Shown piece after piece: positions 23,210 through 35,652 of a stretch of DNA of 64,000 bases. The notes under the pieces are model-generated. The model was not told the origin of the DNA. It saw nothing but the letters and a program-made list of their open reading frames with translations, and did no database searches. This stretch comes from Molossus alvarezi (lineage: Eukaryota > Chordata > Mammalia > Chiroptera > Molossidae), in contig CM073898.1 of the NCBI GenBank assembly GCA_037176705.1, forward strand, positions 25,032,488 through 25,096,487, given 5' to 3'. The position numbers and the translations under genes were made by a program. The stretch's first letter is position 1; each line of letters begins with the position of its first letter.

Positions 23210-24340
23210 TTTAGCAATCTGGTAGTTCTAGGCCCAGTGAGGAATGTTGGAGTGTGTAGGCAGGTTGATGTGTATCTACTAAGGCTGCTGTGCCTCCCAG
23301 ACTGTTTTGGTGTATCGCACCCCTTGCTTGCTGTGTGTCCTGAGGATTGACACCTGGCGGCCGGTATTGGTCTGTCCTGCAGGTCTTGGCTCCTGCAGAG
23401 TCTTGCTGCTGCTTGGGCTGGGGCACTGCTTCTAATCAGCCTCTGCTGATGCTGCTGGGGTGGGTCTCAGCTGCCAATCTGTGCTGCTTCTGCCTGCAGT
23501 GCGTGGGTCCAGCTGGTGCACTGCTGCGATGCCTGAGTCCTGCTGGTATGCTTCAGGGGTGTGTGGGGTACCACTGGTGTGCTTCTGGGGTATGCTGCTG
23601 CTGGGTGGGGCTTAGCTCCTCATCAGTCGCTACTGGGGGCGAGTGTCAGCTCTCGGTTTGCACTGCTACTGCTGCTGCTGTTGCCAGGGGGTACTCTCAG
23701 GTCACAATTCTTTGCTGCTGTTGGGGACTAAGGATGCTCCACTCCTGGGACTTTGCAGCTTCTGGGGAGAGGGGCTCAACTCCAAATCCACTGCTGCAAT
23801 TGTCAGGGGCAGGTCTCAGCTTCCTGAACCCTGCTGCTTATGCTGGGGCACTGCTCCTGATTGGCCTCTGCTGATGCCACTGGGGACGGGTCTCAGCTGC
23901 TGATCTGAGCTGCTACTGCCTGTTGGAGGTGGGGCTCCACTCCCGCTCAGTCACTGTTGCTGTGGGGGGAGGTGCTGGGCCCCCAAGCTGGCACTGGTGC
24001 TGCTGAGTGTGTGTCTCAGCTCCCGAGGCTCCTGGAGCTGCTGTTGAGTTTGGGCTCCACTTCCACCCGGTCACTACTACTGGAGGGGAGGGTGCTGGGC
24101 TCTGATCAGGCTTCTGCTGGGGATGGTGCTCGGCTCCCTGCCAGTTTCAGCTACAGCGTCAGGCACCTGAAAAACGTTGTCACTGTGCACTGATCCGCAT
24201 TGAAACAGCAGGATCCACTAAACCGATGGTGCAAGTTGTTCTGGTAGACTCTGGTCATTCGGTCCTAGTTACTTCCCATTTCTTCCACCCAGAGGAGACC
24301 AGGGATCTCTCCAAATGGAGGGGTCTCCTCGCCGCCCAGA
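23210..24340 (-). promoter_or_regulatory. L1 5' UTR with duplicated monomer-like blocks
   Basis: A GC-richer tract upstream of ORF1. Two blocks about 425 bp apart (23,412-23,503 and 23,840-23,933) share 'ctggggcactgct', 'gcctctgctgatgc' and 'gtctcagctgc', so the leader contains at least two related monomers. Monomeric L1 promoters are known in mouse. The outer boundary is not certain, and open frames on the + strand (23,347-23,903) are antisense to the UTR. Confidence 0.6.
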
Positions 24341-24439
24341 GAAAAGCTTGCTGACAAGACATTTATCGCATTGCCGTCTGCTTTCCCTCCACAGCAAAGG
24401 AACCTTCTGTCTCACATCTCTGCACTGCTCACACTCACT

Positions 24440-25610
24440 CACCATCTAACATACTCAACCATGCTCTGGCCCTGCCCACCACCACCCTTTTCTCTGTTTT
24501 TATTTTCTGAGTTATCTTCCCTCTTTCCTGATTCTCCCCATTTTGGGGGGTTCTCTTCTCTGTCTTCTGATTCTCTCCTTTTTCTGCGTTCTCTCCTCTC
24601 TCCCCTGATTTTCTGCTTTCTCAAATTTATCTCCTAGTTTTCTGCGTTGTCTGCTCTCTCTCCTGATTCTCTTTGTTTTCTGCATTCTCTCCTCTCTCTC
24701 CTGATTTTCTGCATTCTCAAATTTATCTCCTAGTTTTCTGTGTTGTCTGCTCTCTCTCCTGATCCAATTTGTTTTCTGCATTCTCTCCTCTCTCTTGATT
24801 CTGTTTTCTGCATTCTCTCTTCTCTCCAAAATCTCTGCTTTCTTCTTTATTTCCTCTGTCTCCTGATTCTCTCCTTTTCCTGTGTTCTCTCCTCTCTCTC
24901 TCCTGATTTTCTGCATTGTCTGCATTCTCTGCTGTCTCTACTGATTCTGTTTTCTGAGTTGTCTCCTCTTACCCCTGATTCTCTGCTTTTTCTGCATTCT
25001 CTCCTGCTTCTTTCTGTTTTCTGCGTTCTCGCCTCTCTTTTGAAATCTATGTTTTCTGCGTTCTCTCCACTATCTTTTGATTCTCTGTTTTTCTGCATTC
25101 TCTCCTCTCTCTCCGGATTCTCTGCATTTTCTGTGCTCTCTCCTCTCTCTCCTGATTCCCTCTGTCTTCTACGTTCTCTCCTTTTTCTCCGGATTCTCTT
25201 TGTTTACTGAGTTTTCTTCAGTCTCTCCTGATTCTCTGTGTTTTCTGCATTGTCTCCTCTCTCTCCTGATTCTCTCTGTTTTCTGGGTTCTCTCCTGACT
25301 CTTTGTTTTCTGCCTTCTTTTGCTCTCTCTTGATTCTTTCAGTTTTCTGCCTTCTCTCCTCTCTCTTCTGAATCTCTCTGTTTTCTGCATTTTGTCTTCT
25401 GTGTCCTGATTCTCTCCACTATCTTCTGATTCTCTCCATTTTTTGCATCTCTCCTTTATCTCCCGATTCTCTCCATTTTATGCGTTCTCTCCTCTCTCTC
25501 CTGATTTTCTGCATTTTCTGTGTTCTCTGCTCCCTCTCCCGATTCTTTCTGTTTTCTGTGTTCTCTCCACTCGCTCCTGATGTTCTTTGTATTCTTCATT
25601 CTCTCATGTG
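24440..25610. repeat. Pyrimidine-rich satellite/minisatellite (1.1 kb)
   Basis: The + strand is overwhelmingly C/T. Diverged tandem units of about 35-45 bp are built from 'tctcctctctctcctgatt' and 'ctgttttctgcattc'. A higher-order duplication is visible: 'tcaaatttatctcctagttt' recurs at 24,621 and 24,717, a 96-bp period. Long open frames on both strands (24,740-25,210 +, Ser/Leu-rich; 24,512-24,925 -, Arg/Glu-rich) are consequences of the repeat. Confidence 0.93.
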
Positions 25611-25619
25611 AGTCCTACA

Positions 25620-26438
<819 letters not shown>

Positions 26439-26650
26439 GCCCAGCTGGCATGGCTCAGTGGATTGAGCTCTGTCCCATGGACTGGGAGGTCTGGGTTTGA
26501 TTCCCAGTCAGGGCACATGCCCGGGTCGCAGGCTTGATCTTTAGTAGGGACGTGCAGGAGGCAGCCGACCAGTGGTTCTCTCTCACATTGAAGTCTTTAT
26601 CTCATCTCTCTCTCCCTTCCTCTTTCTCTAAAAAATCAATAAAATTATTT
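26439..26650 (+). mobile_element. VES SINE (type B)
   Basis: It starts gcccagctggcatggctcag, with B-box 'gggtttgattcc', 'cagtcagggcacatgcccgg', 'gtgcaggaggcagccgacca' and the end 'ctaaaaaatcaataaaat'. An older VES copy in unassigned DNA. Confidence 0.9.
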
Positions 26651-27055
26651 TAAAAAATTAAAATCAATTTTCAGCACATTGTAGGTTACTTTAGCCTTGT
26701 TTTAAAATCTGTAGAGAGCTGCTGCTGGTGATGCCATGGGAAGCAGAAGAGCCACACGGGAGGTAGTTAAATCTGCCTTGTGGAGAGTACGTCCCGGGCA
26801 CCTCAGGCCAGGCTGCTCCTGCAGATCCCAGGTCCCTCTGCCCTGGGGCAGCTGGGGGGGGGGGGCAGGTCTGCAGCGGGGCCTTCCTCGGCCAGGCCTG
26901 TGCCTTTCACTCCGTCAGGGTGTAGACCCAGCAAAGAGCTAAGCATTCTTGCAAACGTAGTTTCATAATTTCAATAAAAATACACACAGCAAGGAGAATT
27001 GCAAAAGTCTTCATTTAAAATAAAACCATTCAACAGGCACCGTACTTTCTGATAA
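26651..27055. other. Unassigned DNA with G-run
   Basis: No element recognised. About 10 consecutive G lie near 26,857-26,866. Confidence 0.5.
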
Positions 27056-27070
27056 TTTAGAAAATTTTTT

Positions 27071-29612
27071 TTTTTTTTTTTTTAATTTTTAAAAGATTTT
27101 ATTTATTTTTTATTTTTTATTTTTGCTACAGATATTTTACCTTTTTACCCCATTGGCACCCCCACCCTACCCCCCCTCCACCCTTTCCCCGGCTTAGTTG
27201 TCCATGTCCATTGGTCATGCATACATGCATATAAGTTCTGTGGTTTATCTTCCCACCCCCCACCCCCCATCCCCTCTTCTGAGGGATGTCAGTCTGTGCC
27301 CTACTTCCATGTGTCTGGGTCTACTGTATTCCTCAGACTGTTATGTTCATTATATTCCGTATATAAGTGAGATCATGTGGTATTTGTCTTTTTCTGCTTG
27401 GCTTCTTTCACTTAGGATAATACTTTCCAGGTCCCTCCATGTCGTCTCAAAGGATAAGAGATCTTTCTTTCTTACCGCTGCATAGTACTCCATTGTGTAT
27501 ATGTACCACAGCTTTTTTATCCATTCGTCTACTGGTGGACACTTGGGCTGTTTCCAGATCTTAGCTATTGTAAATAGTGCTGCTATGAACATGGGGGTAC
27601 ATATATTCTTCCTGATTGGTGTTTCAGGCTTCTTAGGGTATATTCCCAGCAGTGGGATCACTGGGTCAAATGGAAGTTCAATTTTTAATTTCTTGAGGTA
27701 GCACCATATTGTTTTCCATAGCGGCTGCACCAGTCTGCATTCCCACCAGCAGTGTATTAGAGTCCCCTTTTCTCCACACCCTCGCCAACACTTGTTGTTT
27801 GATGATTTGTTGATGGCGGCCATTCTGACAGGTGTGAGGTGATACCTCATTGTTGTTTTAATTTGCATCTCTCTGATGATTAGTGATGTTGAGCATTTCT
27901 TCATATGTCTTTTGGCCATTTGTATGTCCTGTTTGGAGAGGTGTCTATTCAGCTCCTCTGCCCATTTTTTAATTGGGTTCTTTGTCTTCCTTTTGTGGAG
28001 TTGTATGAGCACTCTATATATACTGGAAATTAACCCCTTATCTGATACATCATTGGCAATGATGTTCTCCCATACAGTGGGTTGCCTTTCCATTTTGATG
28101 ATTGTTTCTTTTGCTGTGCAGAAGCTTTTTAGTTTGATGTAGTCCCATGTGTTCATTTTCTCCTTTATTTCTGTTGCCTTGGGTGATGTATCAGTGAAAA
28201 TTCTGCTCCGTATGATGTCCGAAATTTTGTTGCCTACATTTTCTTCTAGAATTTTTATGGATTCACGGGTCACATTTAAGTCTTTTATCCATTTTGAGTT
28301 TATTTTTGTGTATGGTGTAAGTTGATGGTCTAGTTTCATTTTTTTGCATGTAGCTGTCCAATTTTCCCAACACCATTTATTAAAGAGGCTGTCTTTACTC
28401 CACTGTATGCTCTTGCCACCTTTGTCAAATATTAATTGAGCGTATTGCCTTGGGTCCATTTCTGGGTTTTCAGTTCTGTTCCACTGGTCTATATGCCTGT
28501 TCTTGTGCCAGTACCAGGCTGTTTTGGTTACAGTCGCTTTGTAGTATAACCTGAAATCTGGTATTGTGATCCCACCTACTTTGTTCTTCTTTTTCAAGAT
28601 TGCTGTGGCTATTCGGGGTCTTTTTTGGTTCCATATGAACTTTTGAAGTATTTGTTCTAGTTCTATGAAATATGTCGTTGGTACTTTGATGGGGATTGCA
28701 TTGAATCTATAGATTGCTTTGGGTAGTATGGACATTTTAATTATGTTAATTCTTCCAATCCATGAACAGGGTATGTGCTTCCACTTTTTTATATCTTCCT
28801 CTGTTTCTTTTTTCAATGACCTGTAGTTTTCTGCAAATAGGTCCTTTACTTCTTTGGTTAAGTTTATTCCTAGGTATCGTAATTTTTTTGGAGCGATGGT
28901 AAATGGGATTGTTTTTTCAGTTTCTCTTTCTGTGAGTTCATCATTGATGTACAAGAATGCCGTCGATTTCTTGACGTTAATTTTGTATCCTGCTACTTTG
29001 CCAAATTCATTTATTAAGTCTAATATATTTTTGATGGATTCTTTAGGGTTTTCTATGTACAATATCATGTCATCTGCAAATAATGACAGTTTCACTTCCT
29101 CCTTTCCAATTTGGATCCCTTTTATTTTTTTTTCATGTCTGATTGCTGTGGCTAAGACTTCCAGTACAATGTTAAATAAGAGTGGCGAAAGTGGACATCC
29201 CTGTCTTGTTCCTGTTCTTAATGGAAATGTTTTTAGTTTCTGTCCATTGAGTATGATGTTGGCTGTAGGTCTTTCATATATGGCCTTTATTATGTCGAGA
29301 TATGATCCCTCTATTCCCACATTGCTGAGCGTTTTTATCAGAAATGGATGCTGGATTTTGTCGAATGCTTTTTCAGCATCTATTGATATGATCATGTGGT
29401 TTTTATTCTTCATTTTGTTTATGTGGTGTATCACATTTATTGATTTGCGAATATTGTACCAGCCTTGCATCCCTGCAATGAATCCCACTTGGTCATGGTG
29501 AATAATTTTTTTGATGTATTTCTGGATCCGATTTGCTAATATTTTGTTCAGGATTTTGGCGTCTATGTTCATCAGGGATATTGGCCTGTAGTTTTCTTTC
29601 TTCGTAGTGTCT
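27071..29612 (-). mobile_element. Young 5'-truncated L1 with TSDs
   Basis: A 2.5-kb insertion flanked by tttagaaaatttttt (27,056-27,070 and 29,613-29,627). On the + strand it begins with the poly-T complement of its tail and the 3' UTR (about 27,085-27,350). It then holds the C-terminal part of ORF2 and is truncated at 29,612. The uninterrupted coding frame indicates a recent insertion. Confidence 0.95.
27350..29612 (-). pseudogene. L1 ORF2 C-terminal fragment, about 750 open codons
   Basis: The open frame runs from the truncation point to the natural stop with no interruption. The ATG-started frame begins at 29,647 but its first dozen residues are flank. It has the RT fingers/palm ('[20 protein letters not shown]'), the palm motif '[11 protein letters not shown]' with FADD at about 29,080-29,069, the thumb, and the C-terminal Cys/His motif '[18 protein letters not shown]'. 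The endonuclease and ORF1 are absent, so the copy is incapable of autonomous movement. No promoter is visible. It is a good reference for the RT of the active L1 lineage. Confidence 0.93.
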
Positions 29613-29627
29613 TTTAGAAAATTTTTT

Positions 29628-30689
29628 TTAAATAGGAAAAAAGTCACCTTAATCTCACCACCGAAAGAAAATATATGTTAGTGAATTCCTTCTGGATTTT
29701 ATTTTAATGTACAAGAGGGATCATTTATGAAACAGTGACAGCATTCTCGGTCTCTGCTAAGTGCAGGTCACATGAGGCTGACATGTTCATTGAAATGCGA
29801 TGAACTGTGATCATGAGCATCTGTAGAAAGTAGAAAGGGCCTGCGGGGCATCGAGTCTGCAGAGAGTGAGATGTTTGAGAGCAATTCCCTAAGGAGAGAA
29901 GAGGGGGGGAAGGATCGGCGCAGGGACTGGGACGAGCGGACTTCCAGGTGCTCGGAGGAAGCCGTGCGGGAGACCCCGCACAGTCCACAGGGTAGACTGG
30001 AGTCTGCTGCACGGGCCACAGAGAGCTGCCCGGTGTTTCTGATGTGAGGTGGTGCATTTGCACCCAGGATCACCCTCTGCCCAGCTGGAGGTGTATGCTG
30101 AACATGCTCCCTGAGAATCCCACAGAAGAACTGAGCAGATGCTGACTGCGGTCAGGGAAGGTGCCACCTTTTAGAGCCTTAGGTCAGTGTCGGAGGTGAG
30201 GGGACTGTCAGATGTCTGGGAGGTTGATCATGCCTGGATGGGAGTCCTGACTCCATTGAGGGCACCCTGGGGTGTAGTGGTGGAGGCCATGGCTTCACAG
30301 TGTGTTGGATGGTAAATAATCCTGTGATGCTGTTTAGGGCTCATGAAGTGAACAACGGTGGACGAGTGACGCCACATTGGTGTGGACAGAGGTCGTGCAG
30401 GTGTAGATGGGGTCGGCTGTCAGTGGGCGTCCCAGGGATGGTGCAGGCAGGAACCAGCCAGGAGGCGAATTGAATTTTCCAGGCTGGAGATGAAGATGGG
30501 AAGTCAGACCCTGGCCTGTTCGGGAAAGGACTCCCGGAGGCGCCCAGGAAAGAAGAAAGGAAAGGAGAAGGGAGAGGAGAAAAAATTTTCCAACTTTTTA
30601 CACCAACAGTTGAACAATAATTGTGAGACTCACAGGGTTTAACATTAATGTCAAACCATTTTGTCTCCTACCCCAACTTCTCTGATCTA
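29628..30689. other. Unassigned DNA
   Basis: No recognised repeat or exon. Short overlapping frames occur on the minus strand (29,725-30,167) with no domain. Confidence 0.5.
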
Positions 30690-32015
30690 AATAAATGGAG
30701 ATATAGCATGTTCAGAGATTAGAAAACTCGACACTGTTAAAACGCAAAGCTGCCCAAATTCTTCCCAAGATTCAATACAAACCTAATCAAAATTCCCATA
30801 GCATTTTTGTAGAAATTAACAAGCTGATTCTAAGATTCATGTAGAAATTCAAAGAATCTAGAATAGCCAAAAGCAATTTTTAAAAAGAATATTGTTGGAG
30901 AACTTACTCTACTTCGTTTCAGATAAGGCTGTAGTAATTCAGACACTTTGGTATTGCTTAGGGATATGCATGTAGAGCAATGGAACAGATAGTTAGGAAA
31001 TAGACCAACTGATTTTTGACAAAGATGACACGGCAATTCAAGAAAGAAAGCAGTCTTTTTGATAAATAGTTAATCAACTAAGTATCTATATTTTAAAAAA
31101 ATAAACACCAATTCTTACTATCACACCCAAAAATCAACTCAAAATGTATCCTATTGCTTAATGTGAAACCTGATACTATTAAACTTCTAGAAAAACACAC
31201 AGAAAAGTTATTTGAAACTGTAGGGCAGGCAATGATTTCTTAGATATAACACCTAAAGAACTATCCATAAAAGAAAGAAACATTGATAATTAAACTTTAT
31301 CAACATTGAACACTTTTGATCTTTGAAAAAATCAGTGAGAAAGCAAACAAACAAAAAAAGACAAAAGACTGGTAGACAATATTTACAACGGATTTATCTT
31401 ATACGGGATTTTCATCCAAAATATAGAGAGAACTCTTACAATTCAAAATGATATGAACAAACTCTTCAACAAAGTGGTGATATGAATGGCGAATAAATAC
31501 ACCAAAAATCTGCTTAACAGTATTACTCATTGTTGTGACATAGGTATACCAATGCAACCTGAAACCATAATGAGATACTACTATACCCCCCTTATATTGG
31601 CTAAGTTTAAAAAGACTGAACATATCAAGTGTTTGGCAATTATGTGGAGAAATTGGAACTTTAATGTATTGATGACAGGAATATGAAATGGTACAACACT
31701 GCCAAAACAATCAGGCAGTTTCTTAGAAGTTAAATATATACCAACCATCCAACCCAGCCATTTCATTAAAATAAAATAAAAAATATATATATATATCCAC
31801 ACAAAGACTGCATATGAACGCCCTCAGGAGTTTTATTTGCACTAGCCAAAAATTGGAAACAATCCAAATGTACATCGATAGGCAAATGGATTAATAAACT
31901 GTAGTATAGCCATACAATGGTATACGATTCGTCAATTAAAGGGATGAAGTATCAATACACATGACAACATGGCTGAACCTCAAAGTCATTATGCTGAATG
32001 AAAGAAACCAGGCAA
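30690..32015 (+). mobile_element. Old L1 (L1M-type) ORF2 fragment
   Basis: Diverged L1 ORF2 wording in order: 'aattcccatagcatttttgt', 'gaacttactctac', 'tgatttttgacaaagatg', 'cttctagaaaaacacacag', 'tgaatggcgaataaatac', then the C-terminal region and the near-3' 'ttatgctgaatgaaagaaac'. Heavily mutated; much older than the elements at 27 and 50 kb. Confidence 0.85.
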
Positions 32016-32024
32016 AATAGGCAG

Positions 32025-32235
32025 ACACCTGGGCTCAAGTTCTAACTCCATCTGGCTCTATGACTTAATCTCTGAGCAAATGACTTAATCTGTACCTGCT
32101 TTAGTTGCTCATCTATTAACTCAGAGTAATAAAAATAATAATAATAATTTCTACTATTTATAGGGTGCCACTATGTATCAAGGTCTTTACTTGAAATATC
32201 TCATTTAATCCTCACAACTCTATGATATTTGAGAC
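32025..32235. mobile_element. MIR SINE relic(s)
   Basis: The first part (32,025-32,150, +) reads 'cctgggctcaagttctaactc', 'tgacttaatctctgagcaaa', 'ctcatctatt', like the MIR core. The second (32,150-32,232) reads 'gtgccactatgtatcaaggt' and 'ctcatttaatcctcacaact', which is the antisense MIR pattern. They may be two old copies in opposite orientation. Confidence 0.6.
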
Positions 32236-33115
32236 AATGCATGTTTAGCTCTTACTACAGCAGTTAATAAATTGTAATTATTGTTATTACTTACTTACTA
32301 ATTTCTTATTAATGATAAATAAAGAAATTTGAGACCCAGTTATGTGAAAGGCCCAGTGTCAGGCCCTGTGCAGAGATACAAAGACGAATAAGACAAGAGC
32401 CCCTACCCTCCAGACTCTTACAATCTAGAACTGGAAACAAAAACACAGATCATTTTTACACAAGATAGCATCAAAAAGAGGGGGTGCGTGTGGTGCTATG
32501 AGCGGGGATCGTGGAAAACCCTGTAGAGAAAACAGTGTCCAGCGGGGCCTGGGAGGATGGTGACCTCTTGCCAGGAAAAGCTGCTGAGGGATAAAGAAAC
32601 TCCGGACAAGTGGCACAAAGAGAGAAAGCAGGAGCCCTGGGGACAACCGCAAAGAGCACAGGATTCATGGGGCACAGGTTGTGTGAAACCCTCTGTGAGC
32701 CCCTGCCGGGTCCTGGAAGGCCTTGAATAACAGGCAAGGAGTTTGGGCTTCATTCTGAATGCATTGGGGTGCCCTTGGATGTGTTTGAGCCAACAAGCGG
32801 GACTGAGCCGTGTTTTAACCAGATTGCTGTGCTAGGGATACGGCCAAAGGAGAGATGAGAGGTAGGAACTGCTACTTAGAAGCTTTTGTGATGAGCTCAG
32901 TGGACCCTGAACAGAAGCGATAAGAACAAAAGGAACGTAAGAATCGCAGTTACGGTAGCATCAGATTGATGCAGTGACCAACTGACGGGCTAAAGCAGAG
33001 AAAGAAGTAAAAGGGGCTCCAGGGCAGCAAGCCTGATTGGCAGGTAAGGTGGGAGGACCGTTATTAGAAGTATTCAAGTCAAGGATGAAAAAATATTTGA
33101 GCAGGACAAAAGAAG
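32236..33115. other. Probable ancient interspersed repeat, family not named
   Basis: Phrases such as 'gtgcagagatacaaagacga', 'aggccttgaataacaggcaa' and 'ggagtttgggcttcattctg' are typical of an old mammalian dispersed repeat, but I cannot name the family with confidence. No coding capacity is seen. Confidence 0.35.
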
Positions 33116-34390
33116 TGCTAAAGGAGAGAAATTAAAATTAACATTTCTGTTCATCAGAAAAACACCATTAAGAGAATGAATAGCAAGTCACAGAGAGGCA
33201 GAAATATCTAACAAAGGATTACTTTCAGACTATATAAAGAGTATAAGTCAATATGAAAAAAAAAAACAAAAACCAGACATCCCAATAGAAAAATGCACAA
33301 AAAAGACTCAAGCAGGCTCCCTGGCCCATTTGGCTCAGCGGTTAGAGCGTTGGACTGTGGTCCAGAGAAACCCGGGTTTGGTTCCTGCTAAGGGCACGTA
33401 CCTCAGTTGCAGTTTGTCCCCAGCCCTGGTTGGTCATGTGGGTGGTGACAACTCGATGTGTCCCTTTTGCATTGTTGTTTCTCTCTCCCCCCCGCCCCCT
33501 TGCTCTATCTATCTGAACAAAAATGGAAAAATGTCCTCGGGTGAGGATTAAAAAAAAAAAAAAAAAGTAGGCACTTCACAGGATGATGTGCGAATGACAA
33601 TAAACATGAAAAGTTGCTCAACCTCATTAGTCACTGGGGAAATGTAATTGAAAACCATAATGAGATAGCATTGCACAACCACCAGAATGCCTAAAGTAAA
33701 AAATAAAAAAATAAAAAACATGTAATACAACTGGTAGGAAAAATGTGAGCCAGTTGGAATTTTCATACACTGCTGGTAGAAATATAAATTGGTACAGCCA
33801 CTTTGGGAAACTGTTCAGCAACATCTATTAAGATTTGATCTCAGCATCATGATCAAGCAATTACCATTCCTAGGCATGAACCCAAGAGAAATGCATATGT
33901 AAGACCACAAGAACCTTACAAGAATGTTCAAAGCAGCATTATTCATAACAGCTTGAAACTGGAAACCACCGAATGTTCATCAACAATAGAATGGATTTTA
34001 ACAATTGTGGTATGTTCACATAATGAAATATTATACAGCAATAAGAATGAATAAAGTATCTCTACATGCAGCAACTAGCAATGATATTATAAATATGGTG
34101 TTGAATGGAAAATGTCACAAAACATAAATATTATTCCATTTACATGAAGTTCAAAAACAGAAAAACCTAATCTATTGTGTTAAAAATTAAGATGATGGTT
34201 ATTCTTGGGGTGATGTGGTAATGACAGGAGAAGTGGATCTGGGGTGCTAAGAATGTCCTGTTTCTTAATTTTGGTGCCGGTTACAAGGTTATGTTCCCTT
34301 TGTGAAAATTCCTTGAACTGTATGCTTATTATTTGGTACATTTTTCTGTACTTCCATTATATATTAATTTTTTTAAAGTATCCCTGAAAA
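33116..34390 (+). mobile_element. Old L1 (L1M-type) 3' part
   Basis: Diverged ORF2 C-terminus and 3' UTR: 'ggattactttcagactatat', 'acttcacaggatgatgtgcg', 'attcataacagcttgaaact', 'tatgttcacataatgaaata', then 'cttgaactgtatgcttatta' and the 3' end near 34,380. Interrupted by a SINE at 33,318. Confidence 0.85.
33318..33566 (+). mobile_element. VES-type SINE (type A)
   Basis: The head is ccctggcccatttggctcag, with 'agcggttagagcgttgg' and B-box 'gggtttggttcc'; the tail is 'tgtcctcgggtgaggatt' plus A-run. It sits inside an old L1. The flanks 'agcaggc' and 'agtaggc' suggest a slightly mutated duplication. Confidence 0.92.
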
Positions 34391-34742
34391 AAAAAACAAA
34401 ACCAAGTTTGGGACTTAGATAATGCAGTCAGAATTAGAAATTATTATTATTTTGGGGGGGGGGGTGGAAATACAGATGTTCAGCAAATAGAAAATGTGGG
34501 TCTATGTTAGTAGTTGGCAGGATGTTACTGTTAAAAATATATATGTCGTTCATTACAATAGTCATAGAGGATGATAAAGCAAAAGGAGGGAGAAAGCTAA
34601 AGAAAGAGTCCTTCGGTGTAGGAAGAAGGAACACAAGGAAGTAGAACGGGACCAAGAAATACATGCACATATGCCAAAGCAGAAGAATGCTTCAGAGAGA
34701 GAAGGGCAGCCAGCCAGCCGCAGCCGATGCAGCTCAGTGCTT
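34391..34742. other. Unassigned DNA; right end is MIR
   Basis: A run of about 10 G lies at 34,454-34,463. The last 25 bases ('gcagctcagtgcttaagagc') are the 5' half of a MIR that the next element splits. Confidence 0.5.
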
Positions 34743-34759
34743 AAGAGCAAAGACTTTGG

Positions 34760-35652
34760 TCCGGTCAAGATGGTGGCGTAGGTAAACGCGGTAGCGCGTC
34801 CTCCCACAACCACATCAAAGTTACAACTAAACTACAGAACAACCATCATTCAAAACCGCCTGAAATCAAGCTGAATGGAAGTCGTACAACTACGGAACTA
34901 AGGGGAAAAAAAAAAGCAGCTACATCCAGACCGGTAGGACGGGCGGCAGCGGCGGCGGCGCAGCAGCGGTGGAGCGCGCAGCTGCGAGACGGGCTGGTCC
35001 CACACCCACGTGTGGTGGATAAAAATCAGGAGGCTCCCACGGCTGGGAAGGTCCTTCCTGAGGACTGAGGGGTCCCCGTCCCACACCAGGTGCCCTGCTC
35101 AGGGTTCCAGTGCCAGGAAGAGAGTCCCCATAACTTCTGGCTGGAAAAACCAGCGGGAACTGAGGCTCAGGGAGGCTGAGGCGGCTGGAGCCCCAGGCAG
35201 CTCCTTAAAGGGCCCGCGCACGGACTTATCGGACTCTCTCCCTCTAAGCTCGGAGGGGAGGCAGCTCGAGGGGCACCAGAGACATACAGGGAAGAACTGA
35301 GCTGTTTGGCACTGGAGCGAGCGCTGGAGAGGGGCCTTCCTCGGGGACAAACGTGCTGTAAGAGGCCTTTGTTCCTTTGGTGAGCCCTTCCCGGGGCGGC
35401 AGACAGTCGCCATATCTGGGACTCCAGCAACCTGGCTCACACTGGTAGCCCCGCCCTGCTGACTCCCTGAGGCCCCGCCCCGCCCCACACAACTTTCAAG
35501 CTGTTGTCACTTGCTTAGCCATAGGATTGGCCGGTCTTGGATCCTGCTTCAGGTTTTTCCTAAATTCTTTCAAACGAGCAGCACCGGGTCTCAGCGAGCC
35601 CCATACTGCTCATTAAGTAATACACAGAAACAAACACAGGGAGGCAGCCAAA
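34760..35652 (+). promoter_or_regulatory. 5' UTR/internal promoter of HAL1-type element (short form)
   Basis: It begins tccggtcaagatggtggcgt and contains a CpG-dense segment with CGG units (about 34,930-34,990: 'gggcggcagcggcggcggcg'). It shares near-identical text with 56,071-56,926 and with parts of 54,355 and 15,575. Full-length L1 leaders act as internal RNA polymerase II promoters; that role here is inferred. Minus-strand open frames cross it (35,099-35,488 and 35,244-35,492). Confidence 0.7.

Larger units (their letters stand above)
18940..24340 (-). mobile_element. Long L1, minus strand, 3' end missing
   Basis: Read in reverse it has a GC-richer 5' UTR (about 23,210-24,340; outer boundary uncertain), ORF1 (start 23,209), an A/GA-rich inter-ORF region with (GA)n, and ORF2 (start 22,213). 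It then stops at about 18,940 in the part of ORF2 equal to about 28,260 in the younger copy. The last roughly 240 ORF2 codons and the 3' UTR are absent, which target-primed reverse transcription does not normally produce, so a deletion is likely. A SINE (21,446-21,690) is nested. Frames are broken throughout. Confidence 0.88.

Noticed and set aside
24512..25210. Arg/Glu-rich and Ser/Leu-rich proteins encoded by the pyrimidine tract
   Set aside because: Both frames follow the tandem repeat on opposite strands; no unique domain, consistent with low-complexity artefact.
24440..25610. CRISPR array (regular repeats)
   Set aside because: Units are diverged and contiguous with no unique spacers, in a mammalian genome.
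27350..29647. 765-codon open frame with reverse transcriptase motifs as a host gene or a bacterial-type RT system
   Set aside because: Sequence, TSDs, 3' UTR and poly-T show a 5'-truncated L1 insertion; the first dozen residues of the frame are flanking DNA.
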